Below, one piece after another: positions 1 to 8,570 of a DNA stretch of 64,000 nucleotides. Source of the stretch: Mojavia pulchra JT2-VF2 (GTDB lineage Bacteria > Cyanobacteriota > Cyanobacteriia > Cyanobacteriales > Nostocaceae); contig JAHHHN010000004.1 in assembly GCA_019359325.1 (NCBI GenBank), forward strand, positions 298,026-362,025, given 5' to 3'. Every line of letters begins with the position of its first letter. The first letter of the stretch is position 1. Below the pieces are notes generated by a model. The model was not told the DNA's origin and ran no database searches. It saw only the letters and a program-made list of their open reading frames with translations. The translations under genes and the position numbers were made by a program.

Positions 1-1
1 G

Positions 2-703
2 ATTCGTTCAGAGCAATTAGACAGCATATCTGGACTGCAAGAAAAAGTTCTCCACGATCGCGATTGTATGGAGCGGTTTTTACTTAACCTCTCGGTTCAC
101 GTAACCGCCATGTTCCGCGATTCTAGCTTTTATCTTGCCTTTAGAAATAAAGTTGTGCCGCTATTAAAAACTTATCCTTTTATTCGCATTTGGCATGCAG
201 GTTGTTCTACAGGTGAAGAAGTTTATTCTATGGCAATTTTGCTGCAAGAAGAAGGACTTTATCATCGTTCCAGGCTCTATGCCACTGATATGAATGAAAT
301 GGTATTACGCAAAGCCAAAGCTGGAATTTTTCCCTTAGAATTGATGCAGCAGTATACTCAAAATTATCTAGAAGCTGGAGGTAAAAACTATTTTTCCGAG
401 TATTATACTGCCGCCTACGATAACGCGATTTTTCGCCCATCTCTCAAAGAAAATATCGTCTTTTCACCTCACAATTTAGCAACTGATAGTTCTTTCAACG
501 AATTTAATGTCATTCTGTGCCGTAATGTCTTGATCTACTTCAACAAATCACTCCAAGAAAAAGTGCATAGTTTGTTGTACGAAAGCTTAATTAGGTTTGG
601 AATTTTAGGCTTGGGACGCCAAGAGTCGCTAAAGTTCACACCATATGAGAAACACTATGAGGAGTTAGTCAGAAGTGAGAAGCTCTACCGACGAATTGTC
701 TAG
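2..703 (+). CDS. cheR: CheR-type SAM-dependent protein methyltransferase, 5' end outside window
   Basis: The reading frame is open to the left edge of the window, so the gene starts upstream and only its C-terminal ~233 residues are seen; the ATG at 68 is internal. The visible part has the CheR hallmarks: a VTAMFRD segment, the SAM-binding IWHAGCSTGEEVYS motif, and LCRNVLIYF near the C-terminus. CheR enzymes methylate glutamates on chemoreceptors using S-adenosylmethionine. It overlaps the next gene (CheB-like) by 29 bp in another frame, so the two are almost surely co-transcribed. With the hybrid kinase downstream they form a chemotaxis-like or stress-signalling module; no receptor or CheA is visible here. 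Confidence 0.9.
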   Translation: MRSEQLDSISGLQEKVLHDRDCMERFLLNLSVHVTAMFRDSSFYLAFRNKVVPLLKTYPFIRIWHAGCSTGEEVYSMAILLQEEGLYHRSRLYATDMNEMVLRKAKAGIFPLELMQQYTQNYLEAGGKNYFSEYYTAAYDNAIFRPSLKENIVFSPHNLATDSSFNEFNVILCRNVLIYFNKSLQEKVHSLLYESLIRFGILGLGRQESLKFTPYEKHYEELVRSEKLYRRIV

Positions 704-1319
704 AGGCAAAGAAACAGCGAATCGCCCCTACTTTGAACTCGTCGTGATTGGTGCATCATTAGGAGGGCTAAACGCCTTAGCAATTCTGCTCAGAGGGCTA
801 CCAGAAAACTTCCCCGTACCTGTAGCCATAGCACAACACCGTCGGTCGAATAGCGAGGATGGGTTAAGCAAATTGCTGCACCATTACAGCAATTTGCATG
901 TCAAAGAAGCAGAAGACAAAGAAGAAATTTTACCAGGAACAGTTTACTTGGCTCCTGCTGATTATCATTTATTGGTGGAAGGAGGAGACGGTTCTATAGT
1001 ACGTCCTTATTTTGCGCTTTCAACAGAAGCAAACGTCACATATACTAGACCTTCGATAGATGTACTATTTGAGTCAGCAGCCGATGCTTATGCCGAAAAG
1101 GTGATTGGTGTACTGTTAACAGGAGCCAATCACGACGGTACACGAGGACTAGCAAAAATTAAAGCACGCGGTGGTAAAGCCGTGGTACAAGACCCTGCAA
1201 CAGCTGAATGCCCGATTATGCCAGCAGCAGCGATCGCCGCTATGATAGTAGACAAAATTCTGCCGCTAAAAGATATCTCTAGCTTCTTAGCCAAAATTTG
1301 TTTCCCTATGCTTTTGTAA
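675..1319 (+). CDS. cheB: CheB-type protein-glutamate methylesterase, catalytic domain only
   Basis: The 214-residue protein is a stand-alone CheB_methylest domain. The catalytic serine lies in IGASLGG (Ser28), the histidine in AQHRRS, and the aspartate in LLTGANHDGTRG. CheB hydrolyses glutamyl methyl esters on receptors and so opposes the upstream CheR. The usual N-terminal receiver domain is absent, so control must come from a partner rather than from direct phosphorylation; this layout is common in CheR/CheB pairs linked to hybrid kinases. The gene overlaps cheR by 29 bp and is followed after about 160 bp by a hybrid histidine kinase, the likely partner. Confidence 0.88.
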   Translation: MRSSTDELSRGKETANRPYFELVVIGASLGGLNALAILLRGLPENFPVPVAIAQHRRSNSEDGLSKLLHHYSNLHVKEAEDKEEILPGTVYLAPADYHLLVEGGDGSIVRPYFALSTEANVTYTRPSIDVLFESAADAYAEKVIGVLLTGANHDGTRGLAKIKARGGKAVVQDPATAECPIMPAAAIAAMIVDKILPLKDISSFLAKICFPMLL

Positions 1320-1480
1320 GCAAAGTGCTTGTATTACACTAAATCTTGCTGCTCGACAATATATACCTAGAAGGGCCAAATTTGCAACCTGAGATAGTAG
1401 CAAAACCGCCATTATAAGTTGAAAGTCTATAAAAAAGCGTAGAACCTGAATTTACTCTACCTAGGAGTATGTACCTTACA

Positions 1481-3634
1481 ATGCCGTCCGAACTACCAGT
1501 AAATATTCTCCTGGTTGATGACCACTCAGAAAACTTGTTGGCCTTAGAGGCAATATTACAAAGCCTAGGTCAGAATCTGGTTAGGGCGACATCGGGTGCC
1601 CAAGCTCTGAGATGCTTGCTCAATCAAGATTTCGCCGTGATTCTGCTTGATGTTCAAATGCCAGATATGGATGGATTTGAAACGGCAACTCTCATTCGAC
1701 AACGTGAGCGATCGCGCCATACGCCAATAATTTTTCTGACAGCATTTAGCACGAATGAGTCGATGGTATTTAAAGGATATGCCTTAGGAGCAGTAGACTA
1801 CTTATTCAAGCCAATTGAGCCAGAAATATTAAAATCTAAAGTGGCGGCGTTTGTTGATTTATTTCAGAAAACAGCAGAGGTGCAAAGACAAGCAGCACAA
1901 TTAGCAGCCTTGAATGCCGATCTGAGAAAAAGCGAAGAACAGTTTCGCAGTTTAAGCGCTTGCTCACCTGTGGGCATCTTTTTAACAGATATTTCGGGAC
2001 AATGTACGTACACTAATCCTCGCTACCAAACTATTTTAGGAATTACTTCAGAGGAAAGTTTAGGAACGGGTTGGTTGCGATCGCTTCATCCAGAAGAAAG
2101 AGATGAAATATTTGCCAATTGGTCTGCCTGTGCTAGTGAAGGTAGAGAATACCATAGTGAGTTTCGCCTAATAACTCCCGCAGGAATTGAGCGCTGGGTT
2201 AACCTCCGTTCCTCACCGATGCTATCCGATCAAGGCGAAGTTATCGGTTATGTCGGCACAGTAGAAGACATTAGCGATCGCAAGCAAGCTGAGGAAGAAC
2301 ACATTAAATTGATTCGTGACCAAGCAGCGCTTAAAGAGGCGCAAGCAGCAAACCGTCTCAAGGATGAGTTTTTAGCTACTCTTTCTCACGAACTCCGCAC
2401 ACCTTTAAACTCAATACTTGGCTGGTCTAAACTACTCCGCAATCGCAAATTAGATGAGAAAGCCACTGCACGTGCTTTGGAAACAATTGAACGCAATGCA
2501 CTTTTGCAGGAGCAACTTATAGAAGACATTTTGGATGTCTCTCGCATTATTCGCGGCAAGTTAGTGTTGAATATCTGCCCTGTTAACTTAGTCTCGGTGA
2601 TTGAGTCCGCAGTCGATACTGTGCGTCTCCAAGCTGAAGCTAAGAATATTTTATTTGAGTTTGTGATTGCATCCACCGAAATAGCGAGCATCAGCAGTCG
2701 GGACAAAAAACCAAGTAACAAGGCCAATAATGGTCATTTCTCTCCTGCGATCCATCTTTCCTCACCTTTCACCGTCTCAGGTGATCCAGACCGCTTGCAG
2801 CAAGTTGTTTGGAATCTACTCACCAATGCTATCAAATTCACACCCCAAAACGGTCGGGTAGAAATTAGGCTATCAATTATCAGTGGCCGAGAACCAGAAC
2901 AAAGCACTGACAATGAATCAATAACAGCAAACAACTATGCTCAGATCCAGGTGAGCGATACAGGTATTGGTATCAAGCCAGACTTTATCCAATATGTTTT
3001 TGAGCGTTTTCGTCAAGCTGACGGCAGTACAACCAGAACTCACACAGGGCTGGGATTAGGGCTGGCGATCGCCCGTCATTTGGTAGAACTGCATAAAGGA
3101 TCTATCCATGCAGAAAGCCCTGGCGAAAATCAAGGAGCCACCTTTACTGTGAAGTTGCCTCTTTTAGAAATAAAAGAGCAAACCACCCAACAAACAGAAG
3201 AAACCCCAGAGCCAAATTCTTCTAGCTCACTACCCTCAGCAATTCTAAAGAATGTACGAGTGCTACTTGTTGATGACGACAATGATACACGTCATTTTTT
3301 GGCAATAGCACTACAAGAGTCTGGAGCTGATGTCAGAGCTGTTACTTCAGTTCACGAAGCACTCTCAGCAATTCAACAATTTCCACCAGATATATTGATT
3401 AGCGATATTGGAATGCCCGAAGAAGACGGCTACGCACTAATCCGTAAAGTGAGGCTTCTCGAACCAGAACAAGGAGGGCGGATTCCAGCAATTGCCTTAA
3501 CAGCTTATGCCAAAGAGTCAAACTCTACAGAGGCGTTAACAGCAGGCTTTCATATGTATGTCTCTAAGCCAGTTGAGCCAATTACCTTAATTAACATGAT
3601 CGCAAAACTGGCAGAACTAAATTGTCATATTTGA
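1481..3634 (+). CDS. Hybrid sensor: REC-PAS-HisKA-HATPase-REC
   Basis: Numbering from the ATG at 1481. Domain order is: receiver (about 5-125, phospho-acceptor Asp57 in LLDVQMPDMDG), a coiled linker, PAS/PAC (about 150-270, ending VEDISDRKQAEEE), HisKA with FLATLSHELRTPLNS (His303), HATPase_c (DTGIGI, GLGLGLAIARHL), and a second receiver (about 585-715, Asp642 in ISDIGMPEEDG). It should autophosphorylate and relay phosphate to its own C-terminal receiver or to another partner. An ATG at 1469 is only 1 nt from the AGGAG at 1463-1467; the ATG at 1481 is 13 nt away, so the start is uncertain by four codons. The position behind cheR-cheB suggests one signalling module. Confidence 0.9.
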   Translation: MPSELPVNILLVDDHSENLLALEAILQSLGQNLVRATSGAQALRCLLNQDFAVILLDVQMPDMDGFETATLIRQRERSRHTPIIFLTAFSTNESMVFKGYALGAVDYLFKPIEPEILKSKVAAFVDLFQKTAEVQRQAAQLAALNADLRKSEEQFRSLSACSPVGIFLTDISGQCTYTNPRYQTILGITSEESLGTGWLRSLHPEERDEIFANWSACASEGREYHSEFRLITPAGIERWVNLRSSPMLSDQGEVIGYVGTVEDISDRKQAEEEHIKLIRDQAALKEAQAANRLKDEFLATLSHELRTPLNSILGWSKLLRNRKLDEKATARALETIERNALLQEQLIEDILDVSRIIRGKLVLNICPVNLVSVIESAVDTVRLQAEAKNILFEFVIASTEIASISSRDKKPSNKANNGHFSPAIHLSSPFTVSGDPDRLQQVVWNLLTNAIKFTPQNGRVEIRLSIISGREPEQSTDNESITANNYAQIQVSDTGIGIKPDFIQYVFERFRQADGSTTRTHTGLGLGLAIARHLVELHKGSIHAESPGENQGATFTVKLPLLEIKEQTTQQTEETPEPNSSSSLPSAILKNVRVLLVDDDNDTRHFLAIALQESGADVRAVTSVHEALSAIQQFPPDILISDIGMPEEDGYALIRKVRLLEPEQGGRIPAIALTAYAKESNSTEALTAGFHMYVSKPVEPITLINMIAKLAELNCHI

Positions 3635-3844
3635 AAAGTTTAATATAACTAAATTTGGCAGAACAAAACCTTTTTTATTATTTGCTCAGTTTTAACCGAA
3701 GGCAAAATTGTATAACACTACAAAATTAACCAAACTCAAAAGAGATTGGAATAGAAAATATGTTGCTATTCTGATAAAAATTAAAATGTTTTGCAATAAT
3801 TAAATACATTACTTTAAGCAATAATACTGAATAAAAATGATGGT

Positions 3845-4813
3845 ATGAATAATCATCACATTTTAAAAGCAACCAGAGAAACAGTTCATCTTGGTGGTTT
3901 TTCGTATTTGCTAGAACCTGCACTGACTATTGATTCGGGCGATACGATTGAGGTGGAAACTTACACTGGTTACTATGTCTACGACAAAGCACCACCCAAG
4001 TTTCTTACTAGCGAATTTCTTGATATCTGCCAAAATCTAGCACCAGAACGCAAAATTGCTGGAGGCCCACATTTACTGACAGGGCCAATTTATGTAAGAG
4101 GTGCAGAACCAGGCGATGTTTTGGAAGTAAAATTAGAGGCGATCGCACCAAGTCTCCCAGTTGGCTTCAATGCAATTCGTACAGGCTGGGGAGCCTTACC
4201 ACAGCAGTTTCAGCAACCTGCCTTAAGATTCATTCCCCTCGATTTAGAAAACAACATTGCAGAATTTCCGGCGGGTACTGGCATCAAAATTCCCCTCAAA
4301 CCATTTTTTGGTATCCTTGGTGTCGCCACTCCAGAAACGTCTCGCACTTCGATTCCACCTGGTTCTTATGGTGGTAATATCGATAACCGTGAACTCCAAT
4401 CAGGTTCTCGGATATTTCTGCCTATTTTTGTCCCTGGTGCATTATTTTCTATTGGTGATGGACATGCAGCACAAGGAGATGGCGAAGTCAATGTCACCGC
4501 CATTGAAACTTCAATGAACGGGACTATCAAACTCAACCTGCGTAAAGATTTGCATCTGACAACACCAATTGCTGAAACTCCTACTGATATCATCACAATG
4601 GGCTTTGGTCAAACTTTAGATGAAGCCTTAGAAGTAGCTTTAAAAAACATGATTAATTTTCTGGAAAGATTTATCTTTTTATCGCCAGAAGATGCATATG
4701 TATTGTGTAGTTTAGCAGTAAATTTTCGCATCACTCAAGTTGTGAATAGCCCACATAAAGGTGTACATGGAATGCTCCCTAAATCTATCTTCTCTAATAC
4801 AATCAATTTATAG
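3845..4813 (+). CDS. Acetamidase/formamidase family protein
   Basis: The 322-residue protein matches the FmdA/AmdA family. It has the LTGPIYVRGAEPGDVL segment, PPGSYGGNIDNRELQSG, and the FVPGALFSIGDGHAAQGDGEV region that carries metal-site residues in this family. Members hydrolyse short amides such as formamide or acetamide to ammonia and the acid, mainly for nitrogen supply. A small TauE-like membrane protein follows after 24 bp and may be co-transcribed; binding proteins for ABC uptake and a uracil-degradation-like operon lie within 5 kb. That setting suggests nitrogen scavenging, but the true substrate cannot be read from sequence. Confidence 0.88.
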   Translation: MNNHHILKATRETVHLGGFSYLLEPALTIDSGDTIEVETYTGYYVYDKAPPKFLTSEFLDICQNLAPERKIAGGPHLLTGPIYVRGAEPGDVLEVKLEAIAPSLPVGFNAIRTGWGALPQQFQQPALRFIPLDLENNIAEFPAGTGIKIPLKPFFGILGVATPETSRTSIPPGSYGGNIDNRELQSGSRIFLPIFVPGALFSIGDGHAAQGDGEVNVTAIETSMNGTIKLNLRKDLHLTTPIAETPTDIITMGFGQTLDEALEVALKNMINFLERFIFLSPEDAYVLCSLAVNFRITQVVNSPHKGVHGMLPKSIFSNTINL

Positions 4814-4837
4814 GTTGCAATTTAGCGTTCATTTTTT

Positions 4838-5209
4838 ATGTCTAATATTCTCATCCAACTATTGCTAATTGGTTTAGTTGCTGGAGTTGCTGGAGGTATG
4901 TTTGGCATCGGTGGGGGAGCAATTATGGTTCCAGCGATGGTTTTAATAATGGGATTGGAGCAGAAATTTGCTACAGGCACTTCCATTGCTGCACAAATCT
5001 TACCAATCGGGATTTTAGGAGCAGCAGTTTACTATCGCAATGGGAATCTCAATATCAAATACGCTGTAATTATTGCGCTTGGTCTAGTAGTTGGCAATCT
5101 ATTTGGGGCATTGTTTGCCAATCAGCCATTTATTAGTAACGAGATAATGAAGAAGCTGTATGGAATCTTTTTATTACTCTTAGGCGCTCGCTATTTAATT
5201 AACAACTGA
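4838..5209 (+). CDS. Half-size TauE/SafE-family membrane protein
   Basis: The protein has 123 residues, about half the usual 240-270 of TauE/SafE anion exporters. It carries one family repeat: a first hydrophobic helix, the glycine-rich AGGMFGIGGGAIMVPAMV motif, and the GTSIAAQILPIGILGA segment, ending in a last hydrophobic helix near the C-terminus. TauE/SafE proteins move sulfite, sulfoacetate or other organic anions across the inner membrane. A one-repeat form would have to dimerise to make the usual two-repeat fold. It starts 24 bp behind the amidase gene, so a role in exporting or importing an amide-linked anion is possible but is inference. Confidence 0.78.
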   Translation: MSNILIQLLLIGLVAGVAGGMFGIGGGAIMVPAMVLIMGLEQKFATGTSIAAQILPIGILGAAVYYRNGNLNIKYAVIIALGLVVGNLFGALFANQPFISNEIMKKLYGIFLLLLGARYLINN

Positions 5210-5554
5210 ATATTTTAGTTGAGTTTTACCAATATTATTACTAGATTCTCACCAAGCTATTGCGTAGATTCCTGCTGTTGAGAATCTTTTCATAAATTCT
5301 TCCCTATCCTTGCTTACCGATGACACTTCATCAATTTTTGATTATAGTTTCATCAAAAATCTAAGTTTAAATATACATTTGAGTAAAGAATTTCGTGGTT
5401 TTGTATAATATTAACCATTTTTACAGTTATTTTTTAAGTGAGTTGACGATAAAAATAAAAAGCTAAAATTAAGCTAATAGATAATGCTCAACTGTGTCTG
5501 CCGCTACTAGCAATTAGACAAACATTCTTCAGCAGGTAACTCAAATCGATAAAA
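5210..5554 (+). other. 345-bp spacer upstream of the BMP lipoprotein gene
   Basis: AT-rich non-coding stretch between the TauE-like gene and the BMP gene. I see no RNA gene, strong hairpin or ORF with a convincing start. It should hold the promoter of the BMP gene, but no box can be assigned with confidence. Confidence 0.5.
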
Positions 5555-6697
5555 ATGGATCGTCGGAATTTTCTAAAGTATGCGACTTTAGCAGGATCTA
5601 GTTTTGCCTTGGCTAGTTGTATTCAGGGTAAAAATTCCAACGTACAAAGTGAGGCTTCTCCTTCAGTGTCGTCTGTAGTGGAAAATGAACCTCTGAAGGT
5701 TGGATTTGTGTATATGGAACCTGTGGGTGATTTTGGTTGGACTTACGCCCATGATTTAGGTCGTAGAGAAATGGAAGCCAATCTTCAAGATCAGGTAAAA
5801 ACTACTTTTATTGAGAATGTCAAAGAAGGTGCTGATGCGGAGAAGGTAATTCGCCAACTCGCGTTAGAAGCGAACAAACTAATTTGTACGACATCCTTTG
5901 GCTATATGAATCCAACAATTAAGGTAGCCAAGGATTTTCCTAATATCATATTTGAACACTGCACAGGATATAAACGTGCTGCTAATGTCGGCACTTATTT
6001 GGGTCGCTTAGAAGAACCGCGATACTTAACTGGTATGATTGCTGGCAAAATGACAAAATCAAATGTTATTGGTTTTGTTGGGGCATATCCAATTCCTGAA
6101 GTTATACGGGGAATAGGTGCATTCACCCAAGGACTGCGATTAACAAATCCCCAAGCAAAAGTCAAGGCACTTTGGGTACAGAATTGGTACGATCCAGCTA
6201 AAGAAAGAGAAGCAGCGCAAGCTTTGGTAAATTTAGGTGCGGATGTATTGACGCAACATACTGACTCTGCTGCTGTTGTTCAACTAGCAGAGGAGAAAGG
6301 TATTTATGCTTTTGGCTACAATACTGATATGAGTAAGTTTGGTGCAAAAGCACACCTCACATCAGCAATTAATAAATGGGGCAAATTCTATACAGATACA
6401 GCTTTATCTGTCATAAATGGCACATGGAAGTCTAAAGAAGTTTGGTATGGTATTGCTCAAGGGATAGTAGATATTTCCCCGATGAATCAGACAATTCCCG
6501 CTGATGTTCAGCAATTAGTAATCGCCAAGCGTGAAGAGTTTATTCAAGGTGTTGCCCATCCTTTTGCTGGCCCGATGAAAGACCAAAAAGGCGTAGTGCG
6601 CGTACCAAAGGGTAAAGTGCTTGATGATAAGGGACAATTGGCGATGGATTGGTATGTTGAAGGAATTGAAGGCTCAATCCCCAAGAATAAATTTTAG
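5555..6697 (+). CDS. BMP-family (basic membrane protein) ABC substrate-binding lipoprotein
   Basis: The 380-residue protein begins MDRRNFLKYATLAGSS, a twin-arginine-like leader, followed by a lipobox-like LASC, so it is probably a membrane-anchored periplasmic lipoprotein. The mature part has the BMP/PnrA signatures VGFVYMEPVGDFGWTYAHD, EGADAEK and IGFVGAYPIPEV. BMP proteins bind purine or pyrimidine nucleosides or nucleobases for ABC uptake. Two permeases of exactly this transporter class lie at 11.9-14.0 kb beside the uracil operon; the ATPase is not in the window. It is therefore the likely receptor of a nucleobase importer feeding the URC-like pathway. Substrate assignment is inference. 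Confidence 0.88.
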   Translation: MDRRNFLKYATLAGSSFALASCIQGKNSNVQSEASPSVSSVVENEPLKVGFVYMEPVGDFGWTYAHDLGRREMEANLQDQVKTTFIENVKEGADAEKVIRQLALEANKLICTTSFGYMNPTIKVAKDFPNIIFEHCTGYKRAANVGTYLGRLEEPRYLTGMIAGKMTKSNVIGFVGAYPIPEVIRGIGAFTQGLRLTNPQAKVKALWVQNWYDPAKEREAAQALVNLGADVLTQHTDSAAVVQLAEEKGIYAFGYNTDMSKFGAKAHLTSAINKWGKFYTDTALSVINGTWKSKEVWYGIAQGIVDISPMNQTIPADVQQLVIAKREEFIQGVAHPFAGPMKDQKGVVRVPKGKVLDDKGQLAMDWYVEGIEGSIPKNKF

Positions 6698-6716
6698 GAT
6701 GTCCTTTATCAATACT

Positions 6717-7776
6717 TTAATTTTGATAATACCCTGCTCCTTTATTGACAAATTGCAAGGTAAAAGCATCTTTATAGTTAACATTGGGCTGAGAAATTCC
6801 GGTATTCACCATGCTGTCGAATAGCGATCGCCAACGTTCCTCAGTCATTGCCCTAATGCCTTGTTTTTCTGCTGCACCAGAAATGACAATTCCATATTCT
6901 TCGAGTTTAGGAATGCTATAGGCTAGCTGTTCATCTGTCATTTCGGGATTTTCTTTTTTAATTAATTGATTAGCCGGCTGGGGATTTTCTAAGTAATTGT
7001 ACCAACCTTTAATTGAAACATCAACAAATCTTTGTACTAAATCTGGGCTTTTTTCTATCAGTTCTTTTTTTGTCTCAATAGTAGTTGCGTATGTTTCATA
7101 ACCATAATCTGCTAGTAAAAAAACTACTGGCTTAAACCCACCCTGCTTTTCAATTGCGAAGGGTTCCGATGTTACATAGCCTTGCTGGGCTGATTGTCGG
7201 CAAGAAAGGGAGCAGGATTAAAGTTATAAGGGTGTTTTTGCTCATCGGTAAAACCATACTTAGCTTTGAGAACAGGCCAATAAGTAACATTGGCAGCAGT
7301 TGAGATATAAATTGGTTTGCCTTTCAGGTCGGCAAGGGTTTTAATTGCTTTGTTGGGATGGGCAATAATACACTGGGGGTCTTTTTGGAAGATTGCCGCT
7401 ACAGTGATTTTCGGAATTCCTTGAGCGATCGCGTTTATGGCATCAACGCCATAACCCATGAAAAAATCTACCGCACCCCCATCAACAACTGAGTACCGTT
7501 GGGGACTTGAGACCCACCAATCTTGATACTGACATCAAGACCATACTCGTTATAGATTCCTGCCGCTATAGCCTGGTAAAATCCGCCATGTTCTGCCTGT
7601 GCTATCCAATTTGTGCCAAAGGTGACTTTATCTAATCCTGAACTAGTGGTTGGCTTTTGGTTGCTATTAGCACAAGCGCCAATGATGCTGCTGCCTATAC
7701 AAATCGAACTGTATTGAAATAATTGACGACGGCTAAGGCGATGAATTGCTGTTGATGAGGATGGAGATGGATTCAT
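6717..7776 (-). pseudogene. NMT1/THI5-like ABC substrate-binding protein, two frameshifts
   Basis: Three adjacent minus-strand frames together spell one ~353-residue binding protein. The N-terminus (to about 7468) has a leader with RLSRRQLFQ and a lipobox-like IGAC, then VTFGTNWIAQAEHGGFYQA, typical of NMT1/THI5 and taurine/pyrimidine-binding proteins. The frame is lost near 7468-7475, where one G appears missing from a run of five, and resumes as GAVDFFMGYGVDAIN. It is lost again near 7180-7186, where one base restores a QQGYVTSEPFAIEKQGG-type continuation running to 6717. Family members bind thiamine precursors, pyrimidines or sulfonates. Both lesions are single-base losses, so sequencing error or recent inactivation are both possible. 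It converges with the BMP gene. Confidence 0.82.
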
Positions 7777-7809
7777 GGAACAAGATCATGCTTTTTTGAC
7801 ATTGGTGTT

Positions 7810-8280
7810 TTAGCTGATTCTGAATGTACATTCTAGAATCAGCTTTTGGTTCACCAAGGAATAAGGTTGAATTGCTAAAGCGCGTTTAAAAGCTTTGATC
7901 GCTTCACCATACTCACCCAATGCTGCATAACATAAACCCATGCCGTGGAGTGCGCCAAAATGCACAGGGTTGAGATGAACAACCATCTTACAGTCTGCCA
8001 AGGACTTTTTGTAATCGCTGATACTGTAGTAAAGAAAAGCGCGACGATTCCAGGCTTCAGCAAAATCTGGTTGTTCGTTGATTAGTCTTGTCAGTACTGT
8101 TTCGGCTTCAGTAATTTCCCCAGCATCTAGTAACTTCTGGCTGTGGTCAATCTTCTCCAGTCCATAAATTCCTTTCTGCTGAAACCAGATGCGCCAGATT
8201 TTCTTAGTTGCCTGTTCGCGGACTGTGACATCGGAGTTTTTCAAATCTTTAAGTAAGGAATTGATAGATAAAGAATCCAT
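7810..8280 (-). CDS. TPR-repeat protein
   Basis: The 156-residue protein has an N-terminal helical segment followed by at least two clear tetratricopeptide repeats (roughly 75-145: AWNRRAFLYYSISDYKKSLADC and then GMGLCYAALGEYGEAIKAF). There is no signal peptide, so it is probably a cytoplasmic adaptor. It is transcribed away from the URC-like operon; the 290-bp region between the two start codons contains an 8+8 bp dyad. No specific function can be assigned. Confidence 0.82.
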   Translation of the reverse strand: MDSLSINSLLKDLKNSDVTVREQATKKIWRIWFQQKGIYGLEKIDHSQKLLDAGEITEAETVLTRLINEQPDFAEAWNRRAFLYYSISDYKKSLADCKMVVHLNPVHFGALHGMGLCYAALGEYGEAIKAFKRALAIQPYSLVNQKLILECTFRIS

Positions 8281-8413
8281 GAATCTGATCTAAGTAATTG
8301 TATCTTTATATCAACTTTCGCACAAAATTCTCTACTTAGTCATTTTTAAAGTCATCTTTAAAATTCTTTCATTGCAATTGCAAATTTGACAATTGTTGTG
8401 TTATTTTTGTTGT

Positions 8414-8439
8414 ATTCAGTAATACTATTAGTACTGAAT
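8414..8439. promoter_or_regulatory. Operator-like inverted repeat upstream of the URC-like operon
   Basis: ATTCAGTA (8414-8421) and TACTGAAT (8432-8439) form a perfect 8-bp inverted repeat with a 10-nt spacer. It lies in the divergent region between the TPR gene and the uracil operon, about 130-155 bp before each start. The geometry fits a dimeric repressor or activator. No regulator gene is adjacent, so the binding protein is unknown. Confidence 0.4.
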
Positions 8440-8570
8440 TAAATATATGGATTCATATAAAATTAGTCATTAGGACATAAAAATTTTAAAGATAAAAACT
8501 AACTTAAGGTGCTTGACAAGCTCCTATTGGCTAATTGTTGATAAAAACATTACAAAAAAACAAATTGACT

